From NCBI GenBank assembly GCA_949987565.1, contig OX465121.1, forward strand, positions 592,439 through 656,438: DNA of 64,000 nt, read 5' to 3'. Position 1 is the first letter of the stretch; every line of letters starts with the position of its first letter. The notes beneath the pieces were generated by a model. It was not told the origin of the DNA and searched no databases. It was given only the letters and a program-made list of their open reading frames with translations. The position numbers and the translations under genes were made by a program. Below are positions 21,101-33,100 of the stretch, piece by piece. This stretch comes from Luidia sarsii (lineage: Eukaryota; Echinodermata; Asteroidea; Paxillosida; Luidiidae).

Positions 21101-24100
21101 GGTCTACAGCGATGGACTCTTCCGTTAGCTATGCTCACCACACGCCCGGTGTCCTGCCAAAAAGTGTCCCTGCCAAATACTGTCCGCTCATTAGCATACT
21201 GATCGCTGATTGGTTAGCGTTAGGACTAGGATTAGGGTCGTTAGGGTTAGGGTTTGGGTTAGAATCAGGATTAGGGTTAGGATTAGGGTTGTTTTGGTTA
21301 GGGTTAGCGTTACGGTTGCAGTTAGGGTCCAACGGTACCAAAGTGCCCAACGTTGCGTGTGTTAGGCCAGCAACCATACACAATGCGTGTGTAGTGCGCA
21401 ACCATACCCCAACCACGGTGGTTGAATGTCATACGTATTGGACCAATCAGCGATCAGTATGCTAATGAGTGGACACTATTTGGCAGGGGACACTATTTGG
21501 CATGACACCGGGTCCTTCAACGAAATTGCTGTTTCAGGCTTAGTAACTCTACTCCAGGACTGTGCACAAGTAGTCAGCACCAAAGTCGCCAGTCTAAATG
21601 AATGATTGCCATGTATTCTCAAAGCAATCTGAATGAAAACATTCATTCGCCATTCCAATTTCGCTGTAGTTTCACGGACACAATCCCACAGGTTATTGAA
21701 AATTCATGTATCATTAGAATATGCCTATTATCAGCTTCAGTCCCCTGAGGACGAACAGAGCATATTGTTTGAAACGCCAAGTTCTTCCGGTTCTTTTCAG
21801 AACCACACATACTCACACAAGAGAAATTACATGGTGTCACCGCAAACTTATCATTTCTGCGACAGAAAGTAACATTATTTGATGCATAAGAGAAAGGTCC
21901 TGCTAGGATCGAAACGTCAGGCCCACTAAATTTTTTGATTATTTGATGCAGAGTAATTGTTTATGTTTTCAAATATCAGTGTGTATGTAGCTATGGTACC
22001 TGTAGCCCCTTCGCTCCTTTTTTCAAGAGTGATATACAAAAATATTGCAACCTGCTTACTGATTAAAATTACCAAAATGCAAATCTTGAAATTTAGTGGG
22101 CCTGACGTTTTGATCCTAGCAGGATCTTTCTCAAAGGCAGACTCTTTTTCAAGAGTGTGTAAGCTGCTCAATGAAACTGGTACCCTGATTTCATGTCTCA
22201 ATGTTTTCCTACCTGTGGCAGAAACCGAGGATACCAGCAGAGTCCAACCACCGCTCGGATACACCGATGTAGTTAAGAAACGTAACCACATAGTGCTTGC
22301 GTCAGAGATTAGGGATGGGGGTAGTCTGGCCCCGCTCCAGGAGAAGAAGCCCGTGGATGTATCTGTACTGTTCGTGCCGTCGCCGGCCCAGAGGACGGCT
22401 CGCCCCTTCGCCGTGGAGAAGCTGTGGAACTCGACCCGAATCCTACGCAGCTCGTCGGTGCGAAACACCCACGTGGCATCGTGGCCGGCGAGGTATTCGT
22501 TTGGATAGCGAGGGGACGCCAGACTTCTCGGTTCAGATTCAGTAACGTTGTGGTCATTGGCTGCAGTGAAATACGCAAATAGACACACGCCTGACATGCT
22601 ACAGGAGTAACTTCTGCAGATGGGGAAACCCGACTAGTCGGGAAATCCCCAACATTCTGACACTCGCTCGTACTACCCGACTTACAACCCCTACAGACTC
22701 CTCCGAGGAACTGACTTATCGACTGACCGACTATTCATCAACTAACCGATGACTGGTCGATTATATATACACTGGTCGACTTCTAGTCAACTGACCAACA
22801 ACTACTAAAAATACTGACTACTGATCGACTGAATGACTACTAGCCGACTGACCGATTACTGAAAGACCGACTATCTAATGATCGAATAATCAACTACTAG
22901 TCGATTATTTACTGATTGACTCACCGACTACAGTTCGAATGACTGTCTTCTGATAAACTTACTGACTACTGAAATACTGACTGATTTGTGAACGTCTGGT
23001 AGACTGAGTATTAATTGCCAGACTGACTGACTGACTGACTGACTGAATGAATGAATGAATGAATGACCTACTTGATAACAATTGACTTACTGATTGACTT
23101 GATAGCAATTGATTTACTGATTGACTTGATAGCAATTGATTTACCGACTGCCTTCATAACAATTGACTTACAAACTGACTTGATAACAAATGACTTACTG
23201 GCTCACTTGATAACAATTGACTTACAAACTGACTTGATAACAATTGACTTACTGGCTCACTGAATAACAATTGACTTACCGACTGACTTCATAACAATTG
23301 ACTTACAAACTGACTTGATAACAATTGACTTACTGGCTCACTTGATAACAATTGACTTACAAACTGACTTGATAACTACTGACTTACCGACTGACTTGAT
23401 AACAATTGACTAACAAACTGACATCATAACAATTGACTTACCGACTGACTTGGTAACAATTGACTTACTGACTCACTTGATAACAATTGACTTACTGACT
23501 CACTTGATAACAATTGACTTACTGACTCACTTGATAACAATTGACTTACAAACTGACTTGATAACGACTGACTTGATAACAATTGCCTTACTGACTCACT
23601 TGATAACAATTGACTTACTGACTCACTTGGTAACAATTGACTTACTGACTCACTTGATAACAATTGACTTACAAACTGACTTGATAACAATTGACTTACA
23701 AACTGACTTGATAACATGTGACTTGATAACAATTGCCTTACTGACTCACTTGATAACAATTGACTTACCGACTGACTTGATAACTACTGACTTACCGACT
23801 GACTTGATAACAATTGACTTACTGACTCACTTGATAACAATTGACTTACAAACTGACTTGATAACAACTGACTTGATAACAATTGCCTTACTGACTCACT
23901 TGATAACAATTGACTTACAAACTGACTTGATAACTACTGACTTACCGACTGACTTGATAACAATTGCCTTACTGACTCACTTGATAACAACTGACTTACC
24001 GACTGACTTGATAACAATGGACTTACTGACTCACTTGATAACAATTGCCTTAACAATTGACTGTCTACTAATTGAATGACTGATGATTTATCGAGTGGAT

Positions 24101-27100
24101 TACAGACTGACATTTATGGCTCTTAATTGACAACCCATTCCGACGCCTGCACTGACTTACCGATTGACTTTTTGACCTAATTCCTCGACTCACTGATCAG
24201 TTGGCAAAAAAAATCACAAAGGGGTGAACGTGTATAATTAGATGTATGAACTCTAATTACCGCAATCGAGTTCATCCTTGCCGTCCACACAGTCATCTTG
24301 GTAATCACAACCCCAACTCTTGTCGATGCACACAGAGTGTCCACAGTCATAGGTATCGTTGACACAGTTTAGAATTGCTACAGAAAGAAAAAAATAAACG
24401 CACTGATGTACAAATACATAACAGCTATGCTCCTTAAAGGCCCAATACAACATTGGGAAGATCGGAAAACATCGATGTGCACAGTTTTTATTCTAATTTA
24501 CACTAGTTTGTAGATGGTCATGATAGAATCCTCATGTTTAAATTTTACGGTCTGGGATGCTGTATTTCTCGAGAAATCTTCACTCAAACATCGACAAATA
24601 GTTTATGACTCGCGAGTCATAAACTATTTCTTACACTACAGAACGGTGCGAAAACCGTGAAGGTTTTTTGCCTTTTTCTTCTTTCTCAGATTACAAATTG
24701 AGCTAAAACCTTCGCAGGATTTCATTTTTGGAATGTTTAATGGTTTAACACACAAAGTTTGGCAATCTGTTGACTTTTATAATGTTGTATAGGGCCTTTA
24801 AAACCAGCAATATTCATTGTATTATCGAAACCAGGGAAAGTTCCTCTCTTGCTATCAGCAGAAGGTAATTACTCTTTAATAACTGTGATTGGTCGATTCC
24901 AATGGATTAGGAATCTAAAACGTCAACGGTCTATTTGACAGTTCAAATTTAATAACCTCTCCAATCTAAACATTTGATATAAGATTGGTATAAAATCGCT
25001 CGGTTGCAGAAACGATACTGTCTGTCTGAGAGCAGGGAAGAATTTGTGGATGAGCGTCTTAGAATTCTCCAATCGCAGGGCCTCAACATCCACGAGATAG
25101 GTGACTGCTACTATGCTTACTAATAATCCTTATTTTGTGTTAACCCCGCTATCACTTCTATCTTTGATTTTTTTTCCCGTTGTACTTTGTCTCAAGTAGT
25201 CCCTTCCCATTAACAGCCCATCCATTTGACGGGGCCCTCGTCTGTCAATCAGTTTTCTCTCCAGTCTCGTGTCTGTCATCCCAATCCATTTGCCCCTAAT
25301 CTTTCCCGTCTGCTTTGTCTATGGGATCCTGACTTTGAGAGAAAGGCCCCGCTATAAGGATCGAATTATCAGACTCAGTTCTATTTTTGAAGGGGAAAAA
25401 ACAGGACAAACAAAACAAGGAAAACCTTGAATGGACCGGGATTTGAACCCAAAACATCTGGTTTTGCGTACCGGCGCTCTTACCATCTGATCTATCCTGC
25501 CCTTAGAATGATTATGGTCTCTTAACTTATACTAATCAACTAGTCTTTGCCGGGGTGGGCGTGGGTGATCTTGGGTTCAAATCCCGGTCCAGTCAATGTT
25601 TTCTTTGCCATTTTTTTTCAATTTTTTCTAACGTTCCCAGTCAGTTCTCATTGGTTTAATTTGTTTGCCTTCTATTTTGCTCTGCAATTGCTGTTTGGCC
25701 ATTGGCGTCAGGCATCGGGTTGTTGCATCGATAATATTGTGCGTATATGGCTCTTGACGGAGAGAAATAACTAAGACATTTTTGTCTGTGTGCCTACTGG
25801 TTGCAGGAACGCTTGCAGCTTGTAGCGAGAACCCTTGAGCCCCGAGGAAACTGTCCGACGTGAGCGAGAGGACGACACTTTTGCCGCTGGACAGCAGATT
25901 GGGCACCGGCTTCGCGCCCGACCAGGAGAAGAACGGCTGCCCGCCTTCCTGGTCGCTGGCCGACATGATGTCCCGGTCTAGCTCGGTTTGGAAACTCTGG
26001 AAGCTGAGGAGGATGCGGCGGTCCTCGGCGGTTTGAAGGACCCAAGTGATGAGGACGTCTGCCGGGTAATCGTCCGGGTAGTTAGGTGATGTTATCTCAA
26101 CCTGCGAATCGGCGTCGATAAACACGGTTCTGCGCCCATCTGAGAATTGATAAATGTCCAGCGTTAATTCATCTTAGCGAGGCCAAACCGCTGTCACTAT
26201 ATTTCAGCTGCAAATTTGATGCATAATACTTTACGTAACAAATCATAATACAACAGTTTTAACCGACGGCATTGCAGTTATTTGGTGAAATATTAGTTCA
26301 CATTTTAACCTCGAATTATTGCTCACTTTGATATCCAGTTATGGAGCAATGTGCGTTTCTCTCAATTGACAGATTTTGCTGTACTAAGGGGAACGTCACC
26401 CGATTCGACTACCAACGTAGAGAAATCTAATTTTGTCCGTGTGGCAGGAAAATATAAAAATCTATTCAGCGCTCTGCTAAAGGACTTGTTTGCATTTTAA
26501 GATTTCAGTCGCAAATTGAAGGGATCTTATGCAGATTCCGGGCGAAGGGAAATACTGCTGTCATACACTATGAACATCTAAACGGTGAAAATGGGGTGAA
26601 AATGTCACTACTCATGAAAAGAAAATTCACCGTGTTTTCACCCCCATTTCACGCCACACAGTTAGCCAAGACATTTTCACAGTGTGAAAGGCCACATTCC
26701 TGGTGGTAAATAAGGACACAATACAATATGAGGGCTGGTGGTCCCTACTGGTAGTTGAATTAGCCATCCCCCAAGGCTGGAGCTTGCCACCCTATATATT
26801 CACGGTTTTTTCAGTCTCTTTAGTGACCTTAAGATGTCTTTATCAGGTCAGAGAGGCGATTATTTTCACGGTCAATTCACTGTAAAATGCACCGTGAAAT
26901 CAAAGTGACTTTTTAGTTTCACTGCGAAATGACATATTTTCACCCCCTTTTCACGGTTTAGAATGTTCATAGTGATACAGTTGACAGCACTGATCCGGGA
27001 ATACTTTCTGTCTGCAAGTGAATAAAGCTGGACAAGAGCTAAGTGTATGGGGAGCCTTAATTGAAACAAAATCAGATAGTTTAACCCAATCCTTAGACTA

Positions 27101-30100
27101 AAAGAGAAGAAGTAGAACTGCTGCCTGAAGCAGCAAAATTGTTGGAAACATTTCAATTATTGTCATTATTCACTGAGCTAATCCCCTCACCAGGATCCCT
27201 CTCCACACTACATAAGCCCCAATCCCAGTTGGAATCCATCATTCTCCTGAAGACGAGCAGGGTATACTGTTCGAAACGTCGAGCTCCTCCGGTTCTTTTT
27301 AGAACCACACTTACTCACAAAAGAGAATTTACATGGTGTCTCCGCAAATCTATTTATCCTGATATTCTCACCATGCAAACCTTCAAATCTCATTTAAATT
27401 ATCGATGTCAACAAAATGAAAATCACAAACATTAATGTAGAGGGTCCGAAAAATTTGACTCGTTACGAAATTTACAAAAACAATTGACACAGTTCCAGGT
27501 AAGCTGTGCATTAGATATACCTAATTCACAGTTCTTGCCGATGAAGGTACCGGGGCATTCGCACTCGTGAGAGTTGCCAAAGACTGTCGTACAATTGCCT
27601 CCATTCTGGCAGGGATTCGAAGGGTAGCAGCCTGACATAGAGATAGAATAAAAAAAAGTACACATCAAAAATGTTCAGTATCAATCTCTTGTAGCCAAAT
27701 AACATTTGTGACCCGGCACAGCAACATGAGGAATATCTCACCAAAGCACTTTTTGAGTAAACAACGCCTAAAGTGAAAGTATCTTCTTAATTCAATTAAT
27801 TTTTTTTATTATTTTTAGTTTTGTATTTTCGGAAAGTTAATGTATTGGAGGAAATTTTGATATCATTTGAAAGTTAATGGTACACTCTTTCACATCATTA
27901 GAAAATCTCAAAATCTCAAAAGTGAGGGTTATTCTTCATTATGATGTGCCGGGTAACATTTGAAGGTTGAGTTGCATGGTGGAAGTACCAAGTGGAAGGT
28001 TTGCGGTGACGCCATGTAAAACGTCAGTTTTGGGACAGACTGTGGCTTTGAAAAGAGCCGGTATCGACGACTGTGGACATCTGACGACGTATCCAATCGA
28101 CGAGCAGAGTATAATTTAAAAATTAAACGAAATGAAATGAAATGAAATTGAAGTTTAATTGGAATTCTACCGAGTCACCACTAGCACTGAAGGACTTACG
28201 GGAGATTGCACCTGCCACCGGTATTCTATTGTCACACTTGAGAGAGTTCTTTTAACAAAAGAGCGCGCCCCTATATAACCGTGCCCCGGCACTTACGCCT
28301 CAGGGCATTTTTGTACGTAGAACGTTTGCAGTCAGTCAACGGGAGGGCATCGGTTTACTTTTTCCGTCATTAATGACTTGGGAGGGAACGTAAGTCCTTC
28401 AGTGCTAGTGGTGACTCGGTAGAATTCCAATTAAACTTCAATTTCATTTCATTTCATTTCGTTTAATTTTTAAATTCTACCTCGTCACCACATAGCACCT
28501 CGGCCTTACGTGAGATGTTTGGAGCAACTCTGAATGCAAACCAAGTAAAGGAAACAACCATTCATGTTCCTCAGAATACATGCACATCTCTTTATTGGAT
28601 ATTTTATTCACGCCGTGTGTGAACATTAAAACATAAATTGAAGCGTCGGTCCTTATATGACATTTTCATATTTACGTTTCAGTAAGAATCAAATAACTGA
28701 ATAAGTTGCCTGATACACAGGTGAATTCTATGGCTGATTCTTGCCCAGAACCGCATTAGCAAAAGCGGGGTTTGTAATAATACTCTTATTATAGTACTTG
28801 GCGAAGGTGGAGCATTTTGACCACCCAGCAGTTTTCATAATTGTATCCAGTGACACTCCGTACTTGAAAGCGGTACTACATGCTGCTGATCTGGTACTAT
28901 GTGCAGTAAATTTGTCAGTATTGATACCAGCTGCTTTCAATGTGCCTTTGATCCAACGGCCTATAGTTTCTGAACCTACGGCCTTGTACGGTTGAACATA
29001 ACTCAAGAATAATCGCCTCTCAGTACCTCTTACAGGTTTGGTTCTTTGGAGGTATGTTCTCAAAACACTAATAACACAAAGTAAAGCATCATGGGGATAT
29101 GATGTAAATGAAACATCTACATGAGGCTTGCAAACTTTACTTGTTTTCGTAAGTTTATCAATAACAAATGTAACACCAGTAGCTGTAACATTAGCATAGT
29201 CCAAATTGATTAATGCTATGGTTTGACAGCGTTGCCCCGATATTAAGGCAATCAACGTAACCAGTTTCATGGTGAGGTTTTTTGTTGATAGATCTATGTC
29301 GGGTCCAAGAGACCGAATGTGATTTAAAACAATAGTCACATCCCACGTTTGTGAGTACCGCGGTGTCGGCGGTCTAAGGTTAAATGCACCTGTTAGCAGT
29401 CTTTTGACGAGCGGGTTTGAGCCCATAGTCACGCCCTCTATTGGTAGGGTTACTGCTGATATGGCACTCCGTAGTGTGTTGAGGGTGCTATATTCACTGC
29501 CCTTGTGAAATTCTGCTGCAAGAAAGTCAACTACTGAAGTTACATTTGGTCGAACAGGATCAGTCTTTGTCTGACTACAGAAGTGAAGCCACTTCTGTAA
29601 TGCTGATCTATAGCATTTCCTGGTGGACGTTCGCCAGGATGCAAGGATAATCTGGGCAGCTTGTCTAGAAATTCCTTGTTCTCGGAGTGTTTCCCTGATA
29701 AGAGGCAGGCCATCAGCCTTAGACGATCCCGTAAGGGATGAGCTCTGTCTGAAAATGGAAGGGAGAGCAAATCAGGTTTAGCGGGTAAAATGCAAGGTCT
29801 CCGTGTAAGCATTTTCATCATTTTCGGAAACCATGGTTGTGTGTGCCACAAAGGTGCCACAACAATACCCTTTGCTTTGTCGTGCTCAATTTTTGTTAGC
29901 ACTCTGTCAATAAGGCTAAATGGCGGAAATGCGTAAAAGCATTCATAAGCAGACCAGTCAATAGTGAATGCATCTATGTGCGCACATGATGGGTCTGCTT
30001 GCCAAGACACATATGAACTTACTTGGTAGTTCAACCGAGATGCAAATAAATCAACATCAGGCATTTGAAAAGATTGTGTTAGTCGTTGAAAGACACAAGG

Positions 30101-33100
30101 ATCTAATTTCCATTCCAAATCGTCCCTGAAATGTCGGGACGCATAGTCGGCTACAATATTTTCTGAGCCCGGGAGATGCGATACCGTAAGCCAAATGTTA
30201 CGGCTCATGCACCATGTCCAAATTTCTCTGGACAACTTATTCAGAAGTTCTGATTTTGAACCGCCAAAGTGCTTTAAATAAGCTATTGTTGTGGCATTGT
30301 CTGATTTCAAATGAATTACAATTCTGCCATGGCTAGGAAAAAATGATTGCAGAGCAAGGAGGCAAGCTTTAAGCTCAAGATAATTGATATGATGCAAAGC
30401 TTCCTGATGGCGGGACCATTGGCCCCCAGTAGTGCGGCCATCGCAATGTGCACCCCAGCCTTCCTTTGAGGCATCAGTTTCGATTACATAATCAGGCATA
30501 TGTCTATGCATTGGAGCCGTTGAAGACGGCAAGGTTTTTGACCATCAATGTAAGTCAGATGTGGCTTGTTCGGATAGGACCATTTTGGCCTCAAAATTTC
30601 CACCATTTTGAGCTAGCATTTTGTTTTTCTCGTTTTCGATTGTATGTCTGTACATTGGGCCATATGGTACTGCTAACTCGCATGAAACCAATAAGCCAAT
30701 AATGCTAGCAACATCCCGAATTTTCGGTGTTTCCATGGCAAGAAGACTCAGGATAGCCATACGGGTATTCTCAGCTTTAATGGAAGGAATGGATATGGTC
30801 ATATTCGCTGTGTTTAGCTTAAACCCGAGGAAAACAATTTCCTGGGATGGTGTTAGGACAGATTTCTGAGCATTAACCGTAAACCCCAGGCTTTGAATAA
30901 GGGTTATCCTTGCAAGTATATTGTCAACACATTCTTGGGCCGTTCGCCCTATAAGTAACGAATCATCAATGTAGTCACACGATTCGTGACCCAACTGCCT
31001 GAGGGAAGCTATAATGGGTTTCATCACTTTCGTGAAGACCCGAGGAGCACTCGCTAGGCCAAACGGCAAGCAATTAAACTCATATACTTTATCTTGCCAA
31101 ACAAAGCGCAAGAATTTCCTATGCTCTTTGGCAATTGGAATTGCAAAATACGCATCTTTAAGATCAATGGATGCCATGTAATCATTTGCTCTGATGAGCT
31201 GAATTGCGTTGCGAATAGTTTCCATTTTAAAATGGTGGTACGCAACAAAAGCATTTAAGCCCCGTAAATTTATAATGGGACGAAACGAACCATCTTTTTT
31301 AGGTCTGAGAAAAATATTCGACAAGTATTCCCCATCTGAGTGGGTTTTTTGAACAATAGCTCCCTTTTGAAGCATTTTAGCAACTTCGTCTGTTATCATG
31401 GAAGATTCATGATCAGAAAAACATATCTCTTGAGGGATACGAGTTTGAACAGGCCATTCGGCAAATTCAATATGGTAATGTTGGACCGTGTCCAGAACCC
31501 ATTTGTCAGACGTCATCTCACGCCATTTGGCGATGGAGTGTGCAAGTCTACCTGCCATAAACGTTGACACCATAAGATTTTGAGCGATAAAATCACATTT
31601 GTGCTCACTCACCGTTGTGTTGCTATGTTCTACTTGGTCACAGTGGGTTGTCGCCCGTATGCGGGTTTTTTCCTCTGCCATGCCTTCGGGCGCGAGGAGT
31701 TTAAATAACCCTGCTGCTGTTGACCTGATGGGCGGAACGACTTGGCGTCCCGACTGTAGTTCTGCCTTCCATAACCCCGTTTGGAGTTGGCGAACGACTC
31801 CGTACGCTTGCCAAATTGTTGGCTCAGTTTGTTTGTCTCCTGAATGTCTTTGCATTGCTGCGAAAGATTATCCCCAAACAGAAGCCCAGTTACGGGTGTC
31901 CGTGCGGAACAAAGACTAGCGAACTGCCGATTCAAATCTGGTTTGATGAATTCACGGCGACGCAAGTTAAGCTCATCTCTTGCGTAACCAATTATAGCTA
32001 CAGAATCACAGAGCTTTGTCATGAGAGCTTTTTGGTTCTCGGTTGCGTTTCCCATTAAGGATTGCATGCATTGAACAATCGGCACAATGCTTTTTAGCAA
32101 TGCCTGTTCAACCTTTTGAAATCTTATGTCTGTAGATCTAGTTTTAGATTGCAGGGTACACCAGATTTCTGGATTTACTCGAGTTTGCTCGAGTTTGTCG
32201 ATGTTGGATGGCCGTTTAAAACTATTGAGTTTTTCGGTGATCTTGTCATCCGATGATTTTCGTCTGAGTACTTTGCTCACCACAGCCGCCAATTGGTCGT
32301 CGACCTTCTCCCCCGCGTCTTCACTGGAATAGAACTGTTCGATGTCGTCGAGCACTCTCCCTGAAGTTCCGTCTTTCTCTTGAACTTGAAGTAGAAGCTC
32401 GATTGCCTTGTCAGTGACGATGGATTCGTCGCTCGAGGAGACCGTTTCGTCAGTTTTCTGACGTTTCGCTGGTCTGCTGTCGAGAGCGGACACCACTGTT
32501 GACTGCAGTGTCTGCATTGCTTCGGCGATTACTGCCATTTTGTCCTGCACAGCCGCAAATTCTTCTCGACTGACGACCTCGGTTGTCTTTGCAGCTCTCT
32601 TCTTTGGCTTCGCCGAGGAAGATGGCGCAGGTGGCTTGCTACCAGCGATAGAGCCTGAAGTAGACGGGCCTGGATCCAGTTGTGTCAGGCCTAGCTCGCT
32701 GTCGGAAGCGAGCAAATCGAGTAGTGTAGGTTCCGAAGACATCTTGACGATAGATACCGGTCACAAAAATGCACTGAGGCGTAAGTGCCGGGGCACGGTT
32801 ATATAGGGGCGCGCTCTTTTGTTAAAAGAACTCTCTCAAGTGTGACAATAGAATACCGGTGGCAGGTGCAATCTCCCGTAAGGCCGAGGTGCTATGTGGT
32901 GACGAGGTAGAATTATACACACTGTCCGAAGCATTGAGTTATCCGTTCTTTTCAGAGCCACACTCCGCCTCAAAGAGATGTTTTACATGGTTTCACCCTA
33001 CGCCTTCCACTATATCATTGTGCATGGATGCATGACTTTCCCTGTTGGCCGTTAAAAGCCCTAGTACTGCTGAAGATCCAAATTGAGTTGAGCGTTTACA

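Larger units (their letters stand above)
28113..32914 (-). mobile_element. DIRS1-like tyrosine-recombinase retrotransposon
   Basis: A 4.8-kb element with the DIRS layout on the minus strand: terminal repeat, gag-like ORF, RT/RNase H, tyrosine recombinase, internal complementary region, inverted terminal repeat. It has no LTR and no DDE integrase. It lies in the gene 2 intron between LDLa 1 and EGF, in the same orientation as the gene, and interrupts an older foldback repeat. Both outer ends are AATT. Most of the coding frame is open apart from one stop between RT and RNase H, so it is fairly young. Confidence 0.9.

Noticed and set aside
20767..21465. A 232-codon plus-strand ORF
   Set aside because: It runs antisense across the LDLa 3 exon of gene 2 and into the telomere-like array; no domain of its own.
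22620..24060. A centromeric satellite
   Set aside because: Only about 1.4 kb and located inside an intron of an intact gene.
23424..24079. Periodic ORFs on both strands
   Set aside because: Caused by the 27-bp satellite.
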